Part shown: in pieces, positions 19,293 to 28,387 of the stretch
Layout of the letters: every line of letters begins with the position of its first letter
Numbering within the stretch: the first letter of the stretch is position 1
Source: Lachnospiraceae bacterium
Lineage (GTDB): Bacteria > Bacillota > Clostridia > Lachnospirales > Lachnospiraceae
Reading direction: 5' to 3'
Assembly: GCA_021628825.1 (NCBI GenBank)
Contig: JAJXRY010000001.1
Location: forward strand, 930,001-994,000
DNA length: 64,000 bases
Position numbers and translations under genes: made by a program
The notes under the pieces: generated by a model
The model's input: the letters and a program-made list of their open reading frames with translations, nothing else
Told to the model about the DNA's origin: nothing
The model's database searches: none

Positions 19293-20814
19293 GCCTTATG
19301 ACCTCCGATCTGCTTATTTCTTTCCCTGGTCATGGCTCCCTCTTCCAGATTCATTCCCTTCAGAACCGCGTTTTTACCAAATTTCTTCTGCAGATCCAGA
19401 ATCGCATGCTGGATCCTTTTCTCCTTTTGAAGTTCGGTCTGTTCCTGTTCCTTTTCCTTCTTAAGTGCTTCATAATCGGTAAAGAGATCCATCTGCTCAA
19501 AGACCTCCTTTTCCTTCGCTTCTCCCTCCGTAATGACCCTCGATGCCACAACATAGATTCTGCGCACCAGCAGATCCGGATTGATAATGCGGTCATACAG
19601 ATCCTCTACCGCCTTCATAATCATTCTGGTCGAAGAGGTATATTCCGGCAGGTTCGCTGTTCCATGTGCATGCTTGGGCACCTTTCTTCCATAACGGTCG
19701 GTTGTGACCTCTCCATGGAACTTATTCCGGATGGCCGGATCGGTCAGATTGTCAATGTCATAACCGATGGTAATCACCATCTGGTCGGTGACAAGTCCCT
19801 TATCCACCAGATCCAGCACCAGAAGGTCTGTCATTTCCTTCACGATGAGCTTCGCCTTTTCTGCCGTGTAGGCACATTGCAGCACCTGTCCGGAGCCAAC
19901 GCTGTTCTTCTCCGGCTTATATGCCTTAATCTGCGCAATGGTAGTTGGCTCCCATCCCCACGCATGATCAATTAACAGCTCTGCATTGATTCCGAATAAC
20001 CGGTACAGCAGGGCTTCGTTATAATATTCATTCGGCCTTCCAACCGAACACCGTGCCACATCGCCCATGGTATACAGTCCATTCTCATTGAGCTTCCTCG
20101 CATACCCGGGGCCAACCCTCCAAAAGTCCGTAAGCGGTACATGATTCCAAAGCTGCTCCCTATAAGAACGCTCATCAAGCTGCGCAATCCGGACACCGTC
20201 TTTATCTGCCGGAATCTTCTTTGCCACAATATCCATTGCGACCTTACATAAGTACAGGTTCGTTCCGATTCCTGCCGTTGCTACAATACCGGTCTCCTCC
20301 ATTACATTCCGGATCATCCGCAGCGCCAGGTCACGGGCGCTCATCTGATAGGTCTTTAAGTATGCGGTCGCATCGATAAATACCTCATCCACGGAATAGA
20401 CGTGTACATCCTCCGGTGCCACATATTTCAGATAAATATCATAAATCTGCGTGCTGTATTTCATATAATAAGACATTCTTGGAACTGCCGTGATATAGGA
20501 TACCTCAAGACCCGGATCCGCTGCAAGTGCTATGGCATTGGAAGATGCTCCATGAAAGGTTCTTCCGGGTGCATGCCTCTTCCGTTCCCTGTTGACCTCC
20601 CGGATGCGCTGAACCACTTCAAATAATCTCGCCCTTCCCGGGATGCCATAACGTTTAAGCGAGGGCGATACCGCAAGACAGATTGTCTTCTCCGTCCTCC
20701 CGGGGTCTGCCACCACAAGATTCGTTGTAAGCGGATCCAGTCCCCGCTCCTTACATTCCACGGAGGCATAAAAAGGATTTCAGATCAATTGCAATATAAA
20801 TTTTTGTCTTCCAT
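19289..20814 (-). CDS. Y-family DNA polymerase (UvrX/DinB-like), two N-terminal insertions
   Basis: Translesion polymerase, about 507 residues. Catalytic carboxylates are seen in the N-terminal IAIDLKSFYASVECKERG (recovered by removing one base from an A run and one from a T run near 20780-20800) and in VYSVDEVFIDAT. An HhH-like FWRVGPGYARKL and a little-finger domain (SVGSGQVLQCAYTAEKAKLIV) follow. The start at 20814 has GGAGG seven bases upstream. A LexA box overlaps the promoter -35 box, so the operon should be SOS-induced. Confidence 0.9.
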
Positions 20815-20859
20815 TTAAAAACCTCCCTGTTTTTTTATTTTTTCTCATCTTCAGCGAGT

Positions 20860-20895
20860 AGTATACCATAATAACAAAGACAGGAACAAGTGTTC
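20860..20895 (-). promoter_or_regulatory. SOS promoter with LexA box
   Basis: GAACAAGTGTTC at 20884-20895 fits the Gram-positive LexA consensus GAAC-RNRY-GTTC in full. It covers the -35 box (TTGTTC, minus strand), which is 18 bases from TATACT at 20860-20865. Confidence 0.85.
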
Positions 20896-20896
20896 T

Positions 20897-20934
20897 TTTT
20901 TTCAACATCTGTTCCTGCCTCTTCTTTTTTTATG
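20897..20934 (-). terminator. Terminator of the nucleoside hydrolase gene
   Basis: The inverted repeat AGGCAGGAACA / TGTTCCTGTCT lies between the hydrolase stop (20945) and the polymerase promoter. The downstream arm runs to about 20880, so the hairpin and the LexA box share bases. Confidence 0.55.
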
Positions 20935-20944
20935 AATATTGCAT

Positions 20945-21836
20945 TTATGAATATTGTAATTGAAGTTTGTTTATGAAATCCTCCAGCACATAACGGGAAT
21001 CCACATCTGAGTAAACCCGGATCAGCGGGCTGTCCTCTCTGGGTACACTGGAAGTATCCTCACCTACCCATGGTGCCTTTGTCTCTGCATAATGTCCACA
21101 CTCCGGATTCAGCGTTACCGCTACTGATGGAGAATCTCCAAGCGACCAGCTTTCTCCCTGTGTCCATGCAGCCTCATCCGTCATATTATAGGAAACCATG
21201 TTTTCAAAAAGATGTCTTCCTATCTCCCCATACGGATAAATCCGGTTCTGGATCTCGGCAAGTCCGATATGCATTGTTGTATAAACATAAGATGGAATCA
21301 GCCAGATCCGGGCTCCGCTCTGCAGAACTTCATTTGCTGCCTTTACATCATTTCCTGCATTAAATTCCCGGAAGGGAATTGTTCCATAACGGGTTCCATG
21401 CGTTCCAATCCAGACAACTGTAACCCTTTTTATGATTTCCGGACATTTACGGAACGCAGCTGCCACATTCGTAATTGCGCCAATTGCAAGAATATAGAGT
21501 GGGTGATTTTTCTTCTTTCAGTGCCTGCTCAATGATAAATTCTACCGCTTGGGAATTTCCGGAAGCCTGTTCATCCAGTGCTCCTTCCTCCCCCAGGAAG
21601 ATCGGAACGTTCATTCCCATTTCCTCTGTAATTGTCCGGATTTCTTCAAAGCTTCTTTGTACGGAATCCGTTTTAGCAAAGTGCTCTGCCGTGATCCCTT
21701 CTACAATCAGTTTCGGACTCAGTAATGCATGCGCAATGGCAAAAGGGTCATCTGCCTCACATGCAGCATCCGTATCCACAATAACACGGATTTTCTTTTC
21801 ATCCCTGACTTCAAATTTGAATGCTTTCTTCATCAT
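20945..21836 (-). CDS. Nucleoside hydrolase (IunH-type), one insertion
   Basis: About 296 residues after removing one A in a five-A run near 21505. The N-terminus carries the metal-binding Asp cluster as DTDAACEADDPFAIAHAL, a variant of the usual DTDPGxDDA. Later motifs are LAIGAITNVAAAF (across the break) and VVWIGTH, with a C-terminal EDFINKL. Such enzymes hydrolyse the N-glycosidic bond of nucleosides for base salvage. The altered Asp motif suggests a diverged substrate class. It is a single gene between two terminators. Confidence 0.78.
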
Positions 21837-22017
21837 TTTCTGTTTCCTCCGTTATTTCATATGCCCTGGAGCATTGCCATACAAGGCTGCTTTTGTCCCC
21901 TGTGTGCTTTAATCTCTTCTCAGTATATACCTCTTCATATTATATCTGCAATCCCTTTTCTACTGCATTGACGATTCCTGTTTCAGCATGGATTCATTAA
22001 ATAACCCGGCGGATCAC

Positions 22018-22037
22018 TTTCTCATATGCATGGCAAC
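22018..22037 (-). repeat. Dispersed 20-bp motif, copy 3
   Basis: Minus-strand GTTGCCATGCATATGAGAAA, directly after the T run of the terminator at 22038-22076. Shares GTGATCC/ATGATCC continuation with copy 1. The 303-bp gene-free stretch 21837-22139 holds only this motif and that terminator. Confidence 0.75.
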
Positions 22038-22076
22038 AAAAAAGAACACCCATAACTATATAAGTCATAGGTGTCT
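22038..22076 (-). terminator. Terminator of the met operon
   Basis: Hairpin GACACCTATGAC / GTTATGGGTGTTC followed by six T, about 65 bases after the aminotransferase stop. Confidence 0.8.
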
Positions 22077-22139
22077 ATCCGTGTAACAAACCTTATATCT
22101 GATTCGATTCATACGAAAGAATCATCTGAAATGATTCAT

Positions 22140-23309
22140 TTACTTTTGATATGGCATCTTCTTCCGGATATCGGCAAGGCGGTTCAAAGCCTCATAAAGC
22201 GTCTCGTCCTTCTTTGCAAAGTGCAGGCGGATGAGGTGATTGACCGGTTCTCTGAAAAAGCTCGATCCCGGTACTGCCCCGACACCGACAAGCCTTGCCA
22301 GATCCTCACAGAATACCTGATCGGATTCATAGCCAAACTCAGAAATGTCAAGCAGAATATAATATGCCCCCTGGGGAACGGTATGTGCAATTCCAATGTC
22401 ATTAAGTCCCTTTAAAAACAGATCCCGCTTCGCCGTATACTTCTGCTGCAGCTCCTGATAGTAGCTGTCCGGGAACTGCAGTCCCGTAACTGCCGCCTCC
22501 TGCAGGGGTGCCGCAGCTCCTACCGTAAGGAAATCATGCACCTTTTTGGCTACATCAATGATGTGGGGAGGTGCAATAATATATCCGAGCCGCCAACCGG
22601 TGATGGAATAAGTCTTCGAAAGGGAGCTGCAGGAAATTGTTCTCTTCCACATACCCGGCAGGGATGCAAAGTAAATATGCTTATTTGGCTCATACACAAT
22701 ATGCTCATACACCTCATCGGTAATCACATAAGTATCGTACTTCTGTGCAAGGTCAGCAATCAGCTTCAGTTCCTCACAGGTGAACACCTTACCGCAGGGA
22801 TTGGACGGATTGCACAGGATCAGTGCCTTGGGCTTCTGCTGAAAGGCCGCTTCCAGCTCTTCCGGGTTAAAATGAAATTCCGGCGGATAAAGCGGTACAT
22901 AAATCGGCTGCGCTCCGGACAGAATCGTATCTGCTCCGTAATTTTCATAAAACGGAGAAAAGATAATGACCTTATCTCCCGGATCCGCTACCGTCATCAT
23001 AGCGGCCATCATCGCTTCCGTGCTTCCGCAGGTAACAACAATCTCTCTGTTCGGGTCAATCGTTCTCCCCATAAGCTTTGACTGCTTCCTTGCAAGTGCT
23101 TCCCTGAAATTCTGTGCGCCCCAGGTAATGGAATACTGATGGTAATCCTCATGGGAAACCTCCGCAAGCCGGTCAAGGATCTCCTTGGGCGGTTCAAAGT
23201 CCGGGAAACCCTGGGATAGATTCACCGCCCCATACTGGTTTGAAATTCTGGTCATCCGTCGTATCACGGAATCTGTAAAATGTGCTGTCCGTCCTGATAA
23301 ATTCTTCAT
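22140..23309 (-). CDS. Class I aminotransferase (methionine/aromatic type)
   Basis: Intact, 389 residues from the ATG at 23309 (AAAGGAAAG upstream). Fold-type I signatures: NLSQGFPDFEPP, GSTEAMMAAMM, NPSNPCGKVF, DEVYEHIVY, and SSLSKTYSITGWRLGY with the PLP lysine, with the C-terminal Arg in NHLIRLHFAK. It resembles the branch containing methionine and kynurenine aminotransferases. As the last gene of an operon with metNIQ and a 2-hydroxyacid dehydrogenase, it probably interconverts methionine and 4-methylthio-2-oxobutanoate; this is inference from context. Confidence 0.82.
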   Translation of the reverse strand: MKNLSGRTAHFTDSVIRRMTRISNQYGAVNLSQGFPDFEPPKEILDRLAEVSHEDYHQYSITWGAQNFREALARKQSKLMGRTIDPNREIVVTCGSTEAMMAAMMTVADPGDKVIIFSPFYENYGADTILSGAQPIYVPLYPPEFHFNPEELEAAFQQKPKALILCNPSNPCGKVFTCEELKLIADLAQKYDTYVITDEVYEHIVYEPNKHIYFASLPGMWKRTISCSSLSKTYSITGWRLGYIIAPPHIIDVAKKVHDFLTVGAAAPLQEAAVTGLQFPDSYYQELQQKYTAKRDLFLKGLNDIGIAHTVPQGAYYILLDISEFGYESDQVFCEDLARLVGVGAVPGSSFFREPVNHLIRLHFAKKDETLYEALNRLADIRKKMPYQK

Positions 23310-23387
23310 TTTATGTTCTTTCCTTTTTTTGTAACTGTTCAGAGCCATGCAAAAATTGCTTTCTGCTGCCATGCATATGCATCCTGT

Positions 23388-24249
23388 CTATTTATCTGCT
23401 AAAAGATCCTGATCCCAACCTACCTTGATGAAGTATCCGCCGAAGGTTTCATTGAATACCTTTTCGGTTGCTTCAGACTGGAAAGCCTTTACGACCTTTC
23501 TATAGGCATCCAGTTTGGCCTGATCCTGAAGATCTGCGGTACGTGCTGCAATGAGATTCCAGTAAGCTTCTTCATCTAACACGCTGTCTTTGTAAATGGC
23601 TTCTTCGGTCTTAAGACCAAAATCAAGTGCATAGTTACCGTTCACAATCGCTGCTGTCACATCATCCAGCACGGAAGGAATGGTGTTTGCCTTCAGTTCC
23701 TTAATCTCGAAGTTGACCTTGTAGCTTTCGACGTCATCTACCGTCGGGTTAAAGCCTGCATCGCTCTTTAAGGTAATAAGCCCCGCTGCTGCCAGTACCT
23801 TGAGCGCACGTCCGCCGTTGGTTACATCATCGGGAATCGCAATCACATCACCGTCTTTAATCCCGGAAACATCCGATACCTTGTGGGAATACAGGTTCAG
23901 CGGAATAATGAAGGTGTATCCGACCGGTTCAATAGCATATCCATACTGCTCCAGCTCTGTATTGAGGTAAATGTGATGCTGGAACGAATTCAAATCAATT
24001 TCTCCGCTGTTTAAGGCATTGTTCGGAGTTACATAATCGGAAAACTGTACGATTTCGAGATTGATTCCTTCCTCCTTTAAAGCTTCCTGCGCCGGCTTCC
24101 ACAAGTCTTCATAAATACTTCCGACAACGCCGATCTTTACTGTGGTCGCCTCTGCACTGCTTTCCGTCTTTGCGGACCCGCATCCTGTAAAGGCAAGTAC
24201 TGCGGTTGAAAGGGTTAAAATAGTTGCTAAAATTCTCTTTATTTTTCAT
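23388..24249 (-). CDS. metQ: Methionine-binding lipoprotein MetQ, one insertion
   Basis: Substrate-binding lipoprotein of the MetNIQ importer. The signal peptide and lipobox (LAFTGC) are recovered by removing one A from a five-A run right after the ATG at 24249. The mature part has KIGVVGSIYEDLWKPAQ, QFSDYVTPNNALNSGEIDLNSFQHHIYL and IPDDVTNGGRALKVLAAAGLI, all typical of the NlpA/MetQ family. Corrected length is about 286 residues. It is separated from metNI by a dehydrogenase gene. Confidence 0.92.
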
Positions 24250-24388
24250 AATGATCTCCTCTGAATAGTTATATTATATGATATCGGGGTCAAAAAGCCC
24301 CCTGACTTTGATACCTACGGATTGCTTTTTTTGCGCCTTTTACATCTGGTTTTTCATCTCTTAAATCTCTCATAAGGTAAGTGATAAT

Positions 24389-25333
24389 TCATAATTTTTC
24401 TCTCATGGTCTTACAGGATGCAGCGAACTGTTCCTTTTTCTTCTTCATTTAAGGAAAGTTCAACAATTCTTGCGACGCCGTTACGGTTTAATACTGCCGG
24501 AACACTTGCATAGACATCCGTCTGTCCGTATTCACCATTTAAAAGGACGGACACCGGTAATACCCGGTTCTCATCTCCGAAAATGGCCCGTGTTACTTCT
24601 GCTATCGTTGCTCCAATTCCGAATTCCGTAGAACCCTTCCCGCCGAGAATGATCCATCCACCGGCTTTTCCCGCATCGGCAATTTCCTTTAAATCCAAGC
24701 TGCCGAAGGTTTCCGGTTCTTCCTTCATCAGTTCAAAAAAAGCGGCTTCCCTGCGATGCTTACCGTAGACCAGGGAACCATCTGGCTCTCGCCATGCTCA
24801 CCCAATGCATATGCATAAATGGATTTCTGGTCAATTCCGGTCTTGTCGGCAAGCGCCCTGCGAAGTCTCGCAGAATCAAGAGTTGTGCTGGTCGAAAAGA
24901 TCTGATTTGCCGGCCAGTCAAGTACATGCTGCAAATAATGGGTTACCACATCTGCCGGATTGGAAATATTCACAATAATGCCGGTGTAACCCGACATTCG
25001 GATGTTCTCCGCAATTTCCTTCACAATTTCTATGGTCTGGCGCAGAGTATCCATCCGCGTCTGTCCCTTACTCATATCCGGCAGCGGTCCTGCTGCCACA
25101 ATCAGGAGCTGTGCATCCTTGATGTCGCTGTAATCTCCCGCGTAAACCAGTGCTCTCTTTGGCAGATATACCGTGGAATCATACAGGTCAAGAGCCTGCG
25201 CCCTGGCTTTCTTTTCATCAATATCAATATAGACGATTTCCTCTGCAAGTCCCTGGGAAAGCAGTGCATACCCTGCATGGGATCCCACATGTCCCGCTCC
25301 GATAATCGCGATTTTTCTGGTATGTATTTCCAT
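24389..25333 (-). CDS. L-2-hydroxyacid dehydrogenase (LDH/HicDH family), two frameshifts
   Basis: NAD-dependent L-lactate dehydrogenase fold: IAIIGAGHVGSHAGYAL (NAD site), VNISNPADVVT, and catalytic GEHGESQMVPWS. The substrate loop reads AGPLPDMSKGQTR, unlike classical lactate dehydrogenase, which suggests another hydroxyacid. A break near 24735 in a T run and another near 24435 in an A run are joined, moving the stop to 24389 (end SCKTMREKL). It sits between metI and metQ. A role in reducing or oxidising the keto or hydroxy analogue of methionine is inferred from position. Confidence 0.8.
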
Positions 25334-25346
25334 GCTTCACGCCTCC

Positions 25347-26027
25347 TTAATGTCTGCTCTTTTTGACAACCAGGTTGCCAAGAAGCTGAATGATGCTGAC
25401 TAAGATAAATACGGTAATTACCGTTACCCAGGTTACATCCGTCATGTTCCGGTCGTGTCCGTACCGGATTGCGAAGTCTCCAAGTCCGCCGGATCCGACG
25501 GCACCTGCCATGGCGGTTAATCCCACCAGACTGATTGCGGTAATTGTGGTTCCTCTTGCGATGGCGGATACGCTCTCCCGTAAGTAAACTCGGAAGATGA
25601 TTTCAAGCGGTCCGGATCCCATGGAAAGGGCTGCTTCGATTAATCCATGATCGGTTTCTGCCAGTGCACTTTCCACCTGTCTGGAAAAGAACGGTACGGT
25701 TCCCATAATCAACGGAACAATCGCACCCTCCACATTGATTGCGGTTCCCATGATGGCTCTTGAAATCGGGATCACCCAGGTTAACAGGATGATAAAGGGA
25801 ATCGACCGGAAAAAGTTAATCAGCTTATCCAGAATCTGATACAGCACTTTGTTTTCAAGAATTCCACCCGGTTTGGTTACCGTAATGACAATTCCCAGGA
25901 ACAGCCCCAGTACAAAGGCAATGATTCCGGACCATCCCACCATAATCAGCGTATCGCGGATAGCTTCAAAAAAGTCCGGCAGCTTATCCATCACATTTGG
26001 TATGATTCTATTGAAGAACCCGGTCAT
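25347..26027 (-). CDS. metI: Methionine ABC importer permease MetI
   Basis: Intact, 226 residues, five or so membrane helices. The EAA cytoplasmic loop reads EAALSMGSGPLEIIFRVYL, and FRSIPFIILLTWVIPISR precedes it, as in MetI. It overlaps the metN stop by 20 bases, giving coupled translation, and is followed 13 bases later by the dehydrogenase gene. Confidence 0.93.
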   Translation of the reverse strand: MTGFFNRIIPNVMDKLPDFFEAIRDTLIMVGWSGIIAFVLGLFLGIVITVTKPGGILENKVLYQILDKLINFFRSIPFIILLTWVIPISRAIMGTAINVEGAIVPLIMGTVPFFSRQVESALAETDHGLIEAALSMGSGPLEIIFRVYLRESVSAIARGTTITAISLVGLTAMAGAVGSGGLGDFAIRYGHDRNMTDVTWVTVITVFILVSIIQLLGNLVVKKSRH

Positions 26028-27056
26028 CCTTAATCACCTCCACTCCTACATTTTTATCTCTCAGATATTGCAATGCTTCATCAATCCTGCTGCCCTCCCC
26101 GCTTACAATGGCTACAGTTCCGCCGATCGGTGCGTTCTGCACGATTTCTACATCAGCAAATACGATATTTAAGATAATTCCAAACTTCTGTGTCACCGTT
26201 GAAATCAATGGCTCAGATGTATTTTTCTCTACATAGGAAAGCCTGACAATCAGCTCTCCCTTTTTCGTTGCAACAACCGGTGAATCAGCTGCAATCAGCT
26301 CTTCAATCTTCTGAAGATTCGATGTCGTTTTAATAAAGCTTCTGGTTAAAGGCTCCTTCGGGGAAGCAAACACATGGAAGACTTCTCCTTCCTCAACCAC
26401 ATCCCCGTGATCCATGACCGCTACCCGGTTACAGATTTCTTTCACCACCGCCATCTCATGTGTAATCACCACAACGGTAATGCCAAGTGTCTGATTAAGC
26501 TGCTGCAACAGCTTTAAAATGGATTTGGTTGTCTGCGGATCAAGTGCCGAGGTTGCCTCATCACAAAGAAGAATGTTCGGGTCATTGGCAAGTGCTCTCG
26601 CGATTGCCACCCTCTGCTTCTGTCCTCCGGACAGCTGGCTTGGAAAAGCGTTTTCCTTTTCGGAAATTCCGACAAGCTCAAGCAGGTGATGTACCTTTTC
26701 CTTGATCTCTTCTTTGGAAAGCCCGCTGCCGCGTAAAGGATAAGCAACATTTCCGAAGATGGTCCGGGAGGGCATCAGATTGAAATGCTGGAAAATCATG
26801 CCGATCTTTTTACGTGCCTTGCGGAGTTCTTTTCCGGACAGTGCCGTAATCTCTGCATCGTCCACGAAAACCTTTCCTTCCGTCGGCTTTTCCAGAAGAT
26901 TGATGCATCGGACCAGTGTCGATTTTTCCTGCTCCCGAAAATCCGATAATACCAAAGATATCTCCATCGTTGATGGTAAGGCTTACGTTATTCACTGCAT
27001 GAACTTCTTTTATTGGAATCTGTAAAAGTCTTACTGACGTTCTCTAACCGAATCAT
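26008..27056 (-). CDS. metN: Methionine ABC importer ATPase MetN, two insertions
   Basis: About 349 residues. The N-terminus MIRLENVSKTLQIP and HAVNNVSLTINDGDIFGIIG is in two frames; Walker A GFSGAGKST spans an extra A near 26930. Then FQHFNLMPSRTI (Q loop), LSGGQKQRVAIARAL (signature), ILLCDEATSALD (Walker B) and ITHEM (switch). The last 90 residues are the NIL regulatory domain that senses methionine. The start at 27056 follows GAGG. It is the first gene of metN-metI-ldh-metQ-aminotransferase, downstream of a MET-box-like palindrome. Confidence 0.92.
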
Positions 27057-27128
27057 CTCATTACCTCTCTTTCACGTCACTAAGACTATCATATCTTCTT
27101 TCTCCGCGCTAATACGGGTAAAATATAA

Positions 27129-27155
27129 CGAGCTATAGACTGAATCTATAGCTCG
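27129..27155. promoter_or_regulatory. MET-box-like operator, site 2, also a hairpin at the lysR end
   Basis: Eleven-base perfect arms CGAGCTATAGA / TCTATAGCTCG around CTGAA. The core TATAGACTGAATCTATA (27134-27150) differs in one base from site 1. On the minus strand it overlaps the lysR stop codon, is followed by TTATATTTT, and lies 78 bases before metN, so it may be both terminator and operator. Confidence 0.7.
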
Positions 27156-28076
27156 TCAATTCCAAGATACTTCCGTATCTCATCAATATACAATTTTTCC
27201 AATAGAGCTTAGTATGGTATTCTGCCTCGTAATATAACCGATTTCCATACCACTGTTTTTTCTTCCACTGAATCCTCCTCAAAGGGAATTGCCAGATAGT
27301 CATCGCCATTCAACTCCTCGCAGATGATGCCGGAGCAAAGCGTGTAACCGTTTAATCCGATCATCAGATTGAGCATCGTTGCCCGGTCATTGGCCTTGAT
27401 CGTCCGTGTATATTCCTTGGTGCTTAAGATCTCCTCCGCATAGTAAAAGGAGCTTGCCTCACCCTGTTCAAAGGACAGACACGGATAATCCTTCAGTTCT
27501 TCGAACCGGATGGATTTCTTTTTCGCCAAAGGATGTCCCGACCAGAGATACACATAGGCCTTGCAGTCAATCAGATGATGAAATTCCAGATTATTGCTCT
27601 TTAGAATCTTCGTCAGTACTGCCCGGTTAAAATCGTTAAAATAAAGAATCCCGATCTCGCTGCGCATATTCGCAACATCCAGGATTACATCCTTTGTCAT
27701 GGTTTCCCGGATCGCAAATTCGTATTTCAGTGTATCAAACTGCTGCACCAGTTCCACAAAAAGCTTTGACTGCAAAGGAATAATGCTGTGTGGAAACCCC
27801 AAATTTCTTCTTCCGCTTTCCGCTCTTTCCATATTTATCAAGCAGTGTTTCATACTGCCCATACACCTCTCTTGCATAGAGAAGAAATTCCGATCCGTCC
27901 TGCGTCAGGGATACGCCCCGTCCGCTTCTTACAAAGATGGAAATTCCCAGTTCCTTTTCCAGCTCCTGCATGGCACTTGTAAGTGACGGCTGGGAAATAT
28001 AAAGCGCTTCGGCGGCCTTGTTTAAGGATCCTGCCTCTGCAATCGTAATGGCATAATGCAACTGTTGAAGGGTCAT
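27146..28076 (-). CDS. LysR-family regulator of the met operon, several frameshifts
   Basis: About 305 residues. N-terminal HTH: MTLQQLHYAITIAEAGSLNKAAEALYISQPSLTSAM (AGSLNKAAEALY and ISQPSLT are the key parts). Effector domain: MRSEIGILYFNDF, LSFEQGEASSF, GLNGYTLCSG. An extra T near 27758 and breaks near 27240 and 27195 are joined; the last one leads to the ending LYIDEIRKYLGIDEL and a stop at 27146. It lies immediately upstream of metN on the same strand, and its stop is inside the MET-box palindrome, so it is the likely methionine regulator. Confidence 0.82.
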
Positions 28077-28133
28077 GTGTCTGCCTGCTCCTTAAGAAGT
28101 TTTCATGTAACAATTCTTTATCTGATTTTCTGA

Positions 28134-28383
28134 TCAAAGCTGATGCTTCAATACCGCAATCACCTTGTCGTAGTTTTTCCGGCTGATGAGGAAAGGTACA
28201 GTTCGTACATACCTTGATGGTTTTTTTCCATTCTTTTTCCATATAGGAAGGATTTCCGGGACATGCCGGCAGCTGATACATCGGACAGTAACAGAACAGA
28301 CAGTTAAAGTCCGTTAAGCCCCTGATGACAAGGGAAATATTTACAGTCTTTATTTTTCCAAAAAAGCGATAGGAATTCTCCAT
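28134..28383 (-). CDS. Cys-rich small domain protein, several frameshifts
   Basis: A corrected frame of about 80 residues starts MENSYRFFG and contains KDCKYFPCHQGLTDFNCLFCYCPMY, then NCTFPHQPENYDKV. The many Cys and His residues match the Cys-rich small domain family (metal-binding, PF04071-like) that often lies in cobalamin gene clusters. It follows cbiA by four bases and is the last gene of the cobalamin operon. At least two indels, in G and A runs, break it. Function unknown; a metal-binding role is assumed from the Cys pattern. Confidence 0.7.
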
Positions 28384-28387
28384 AACG

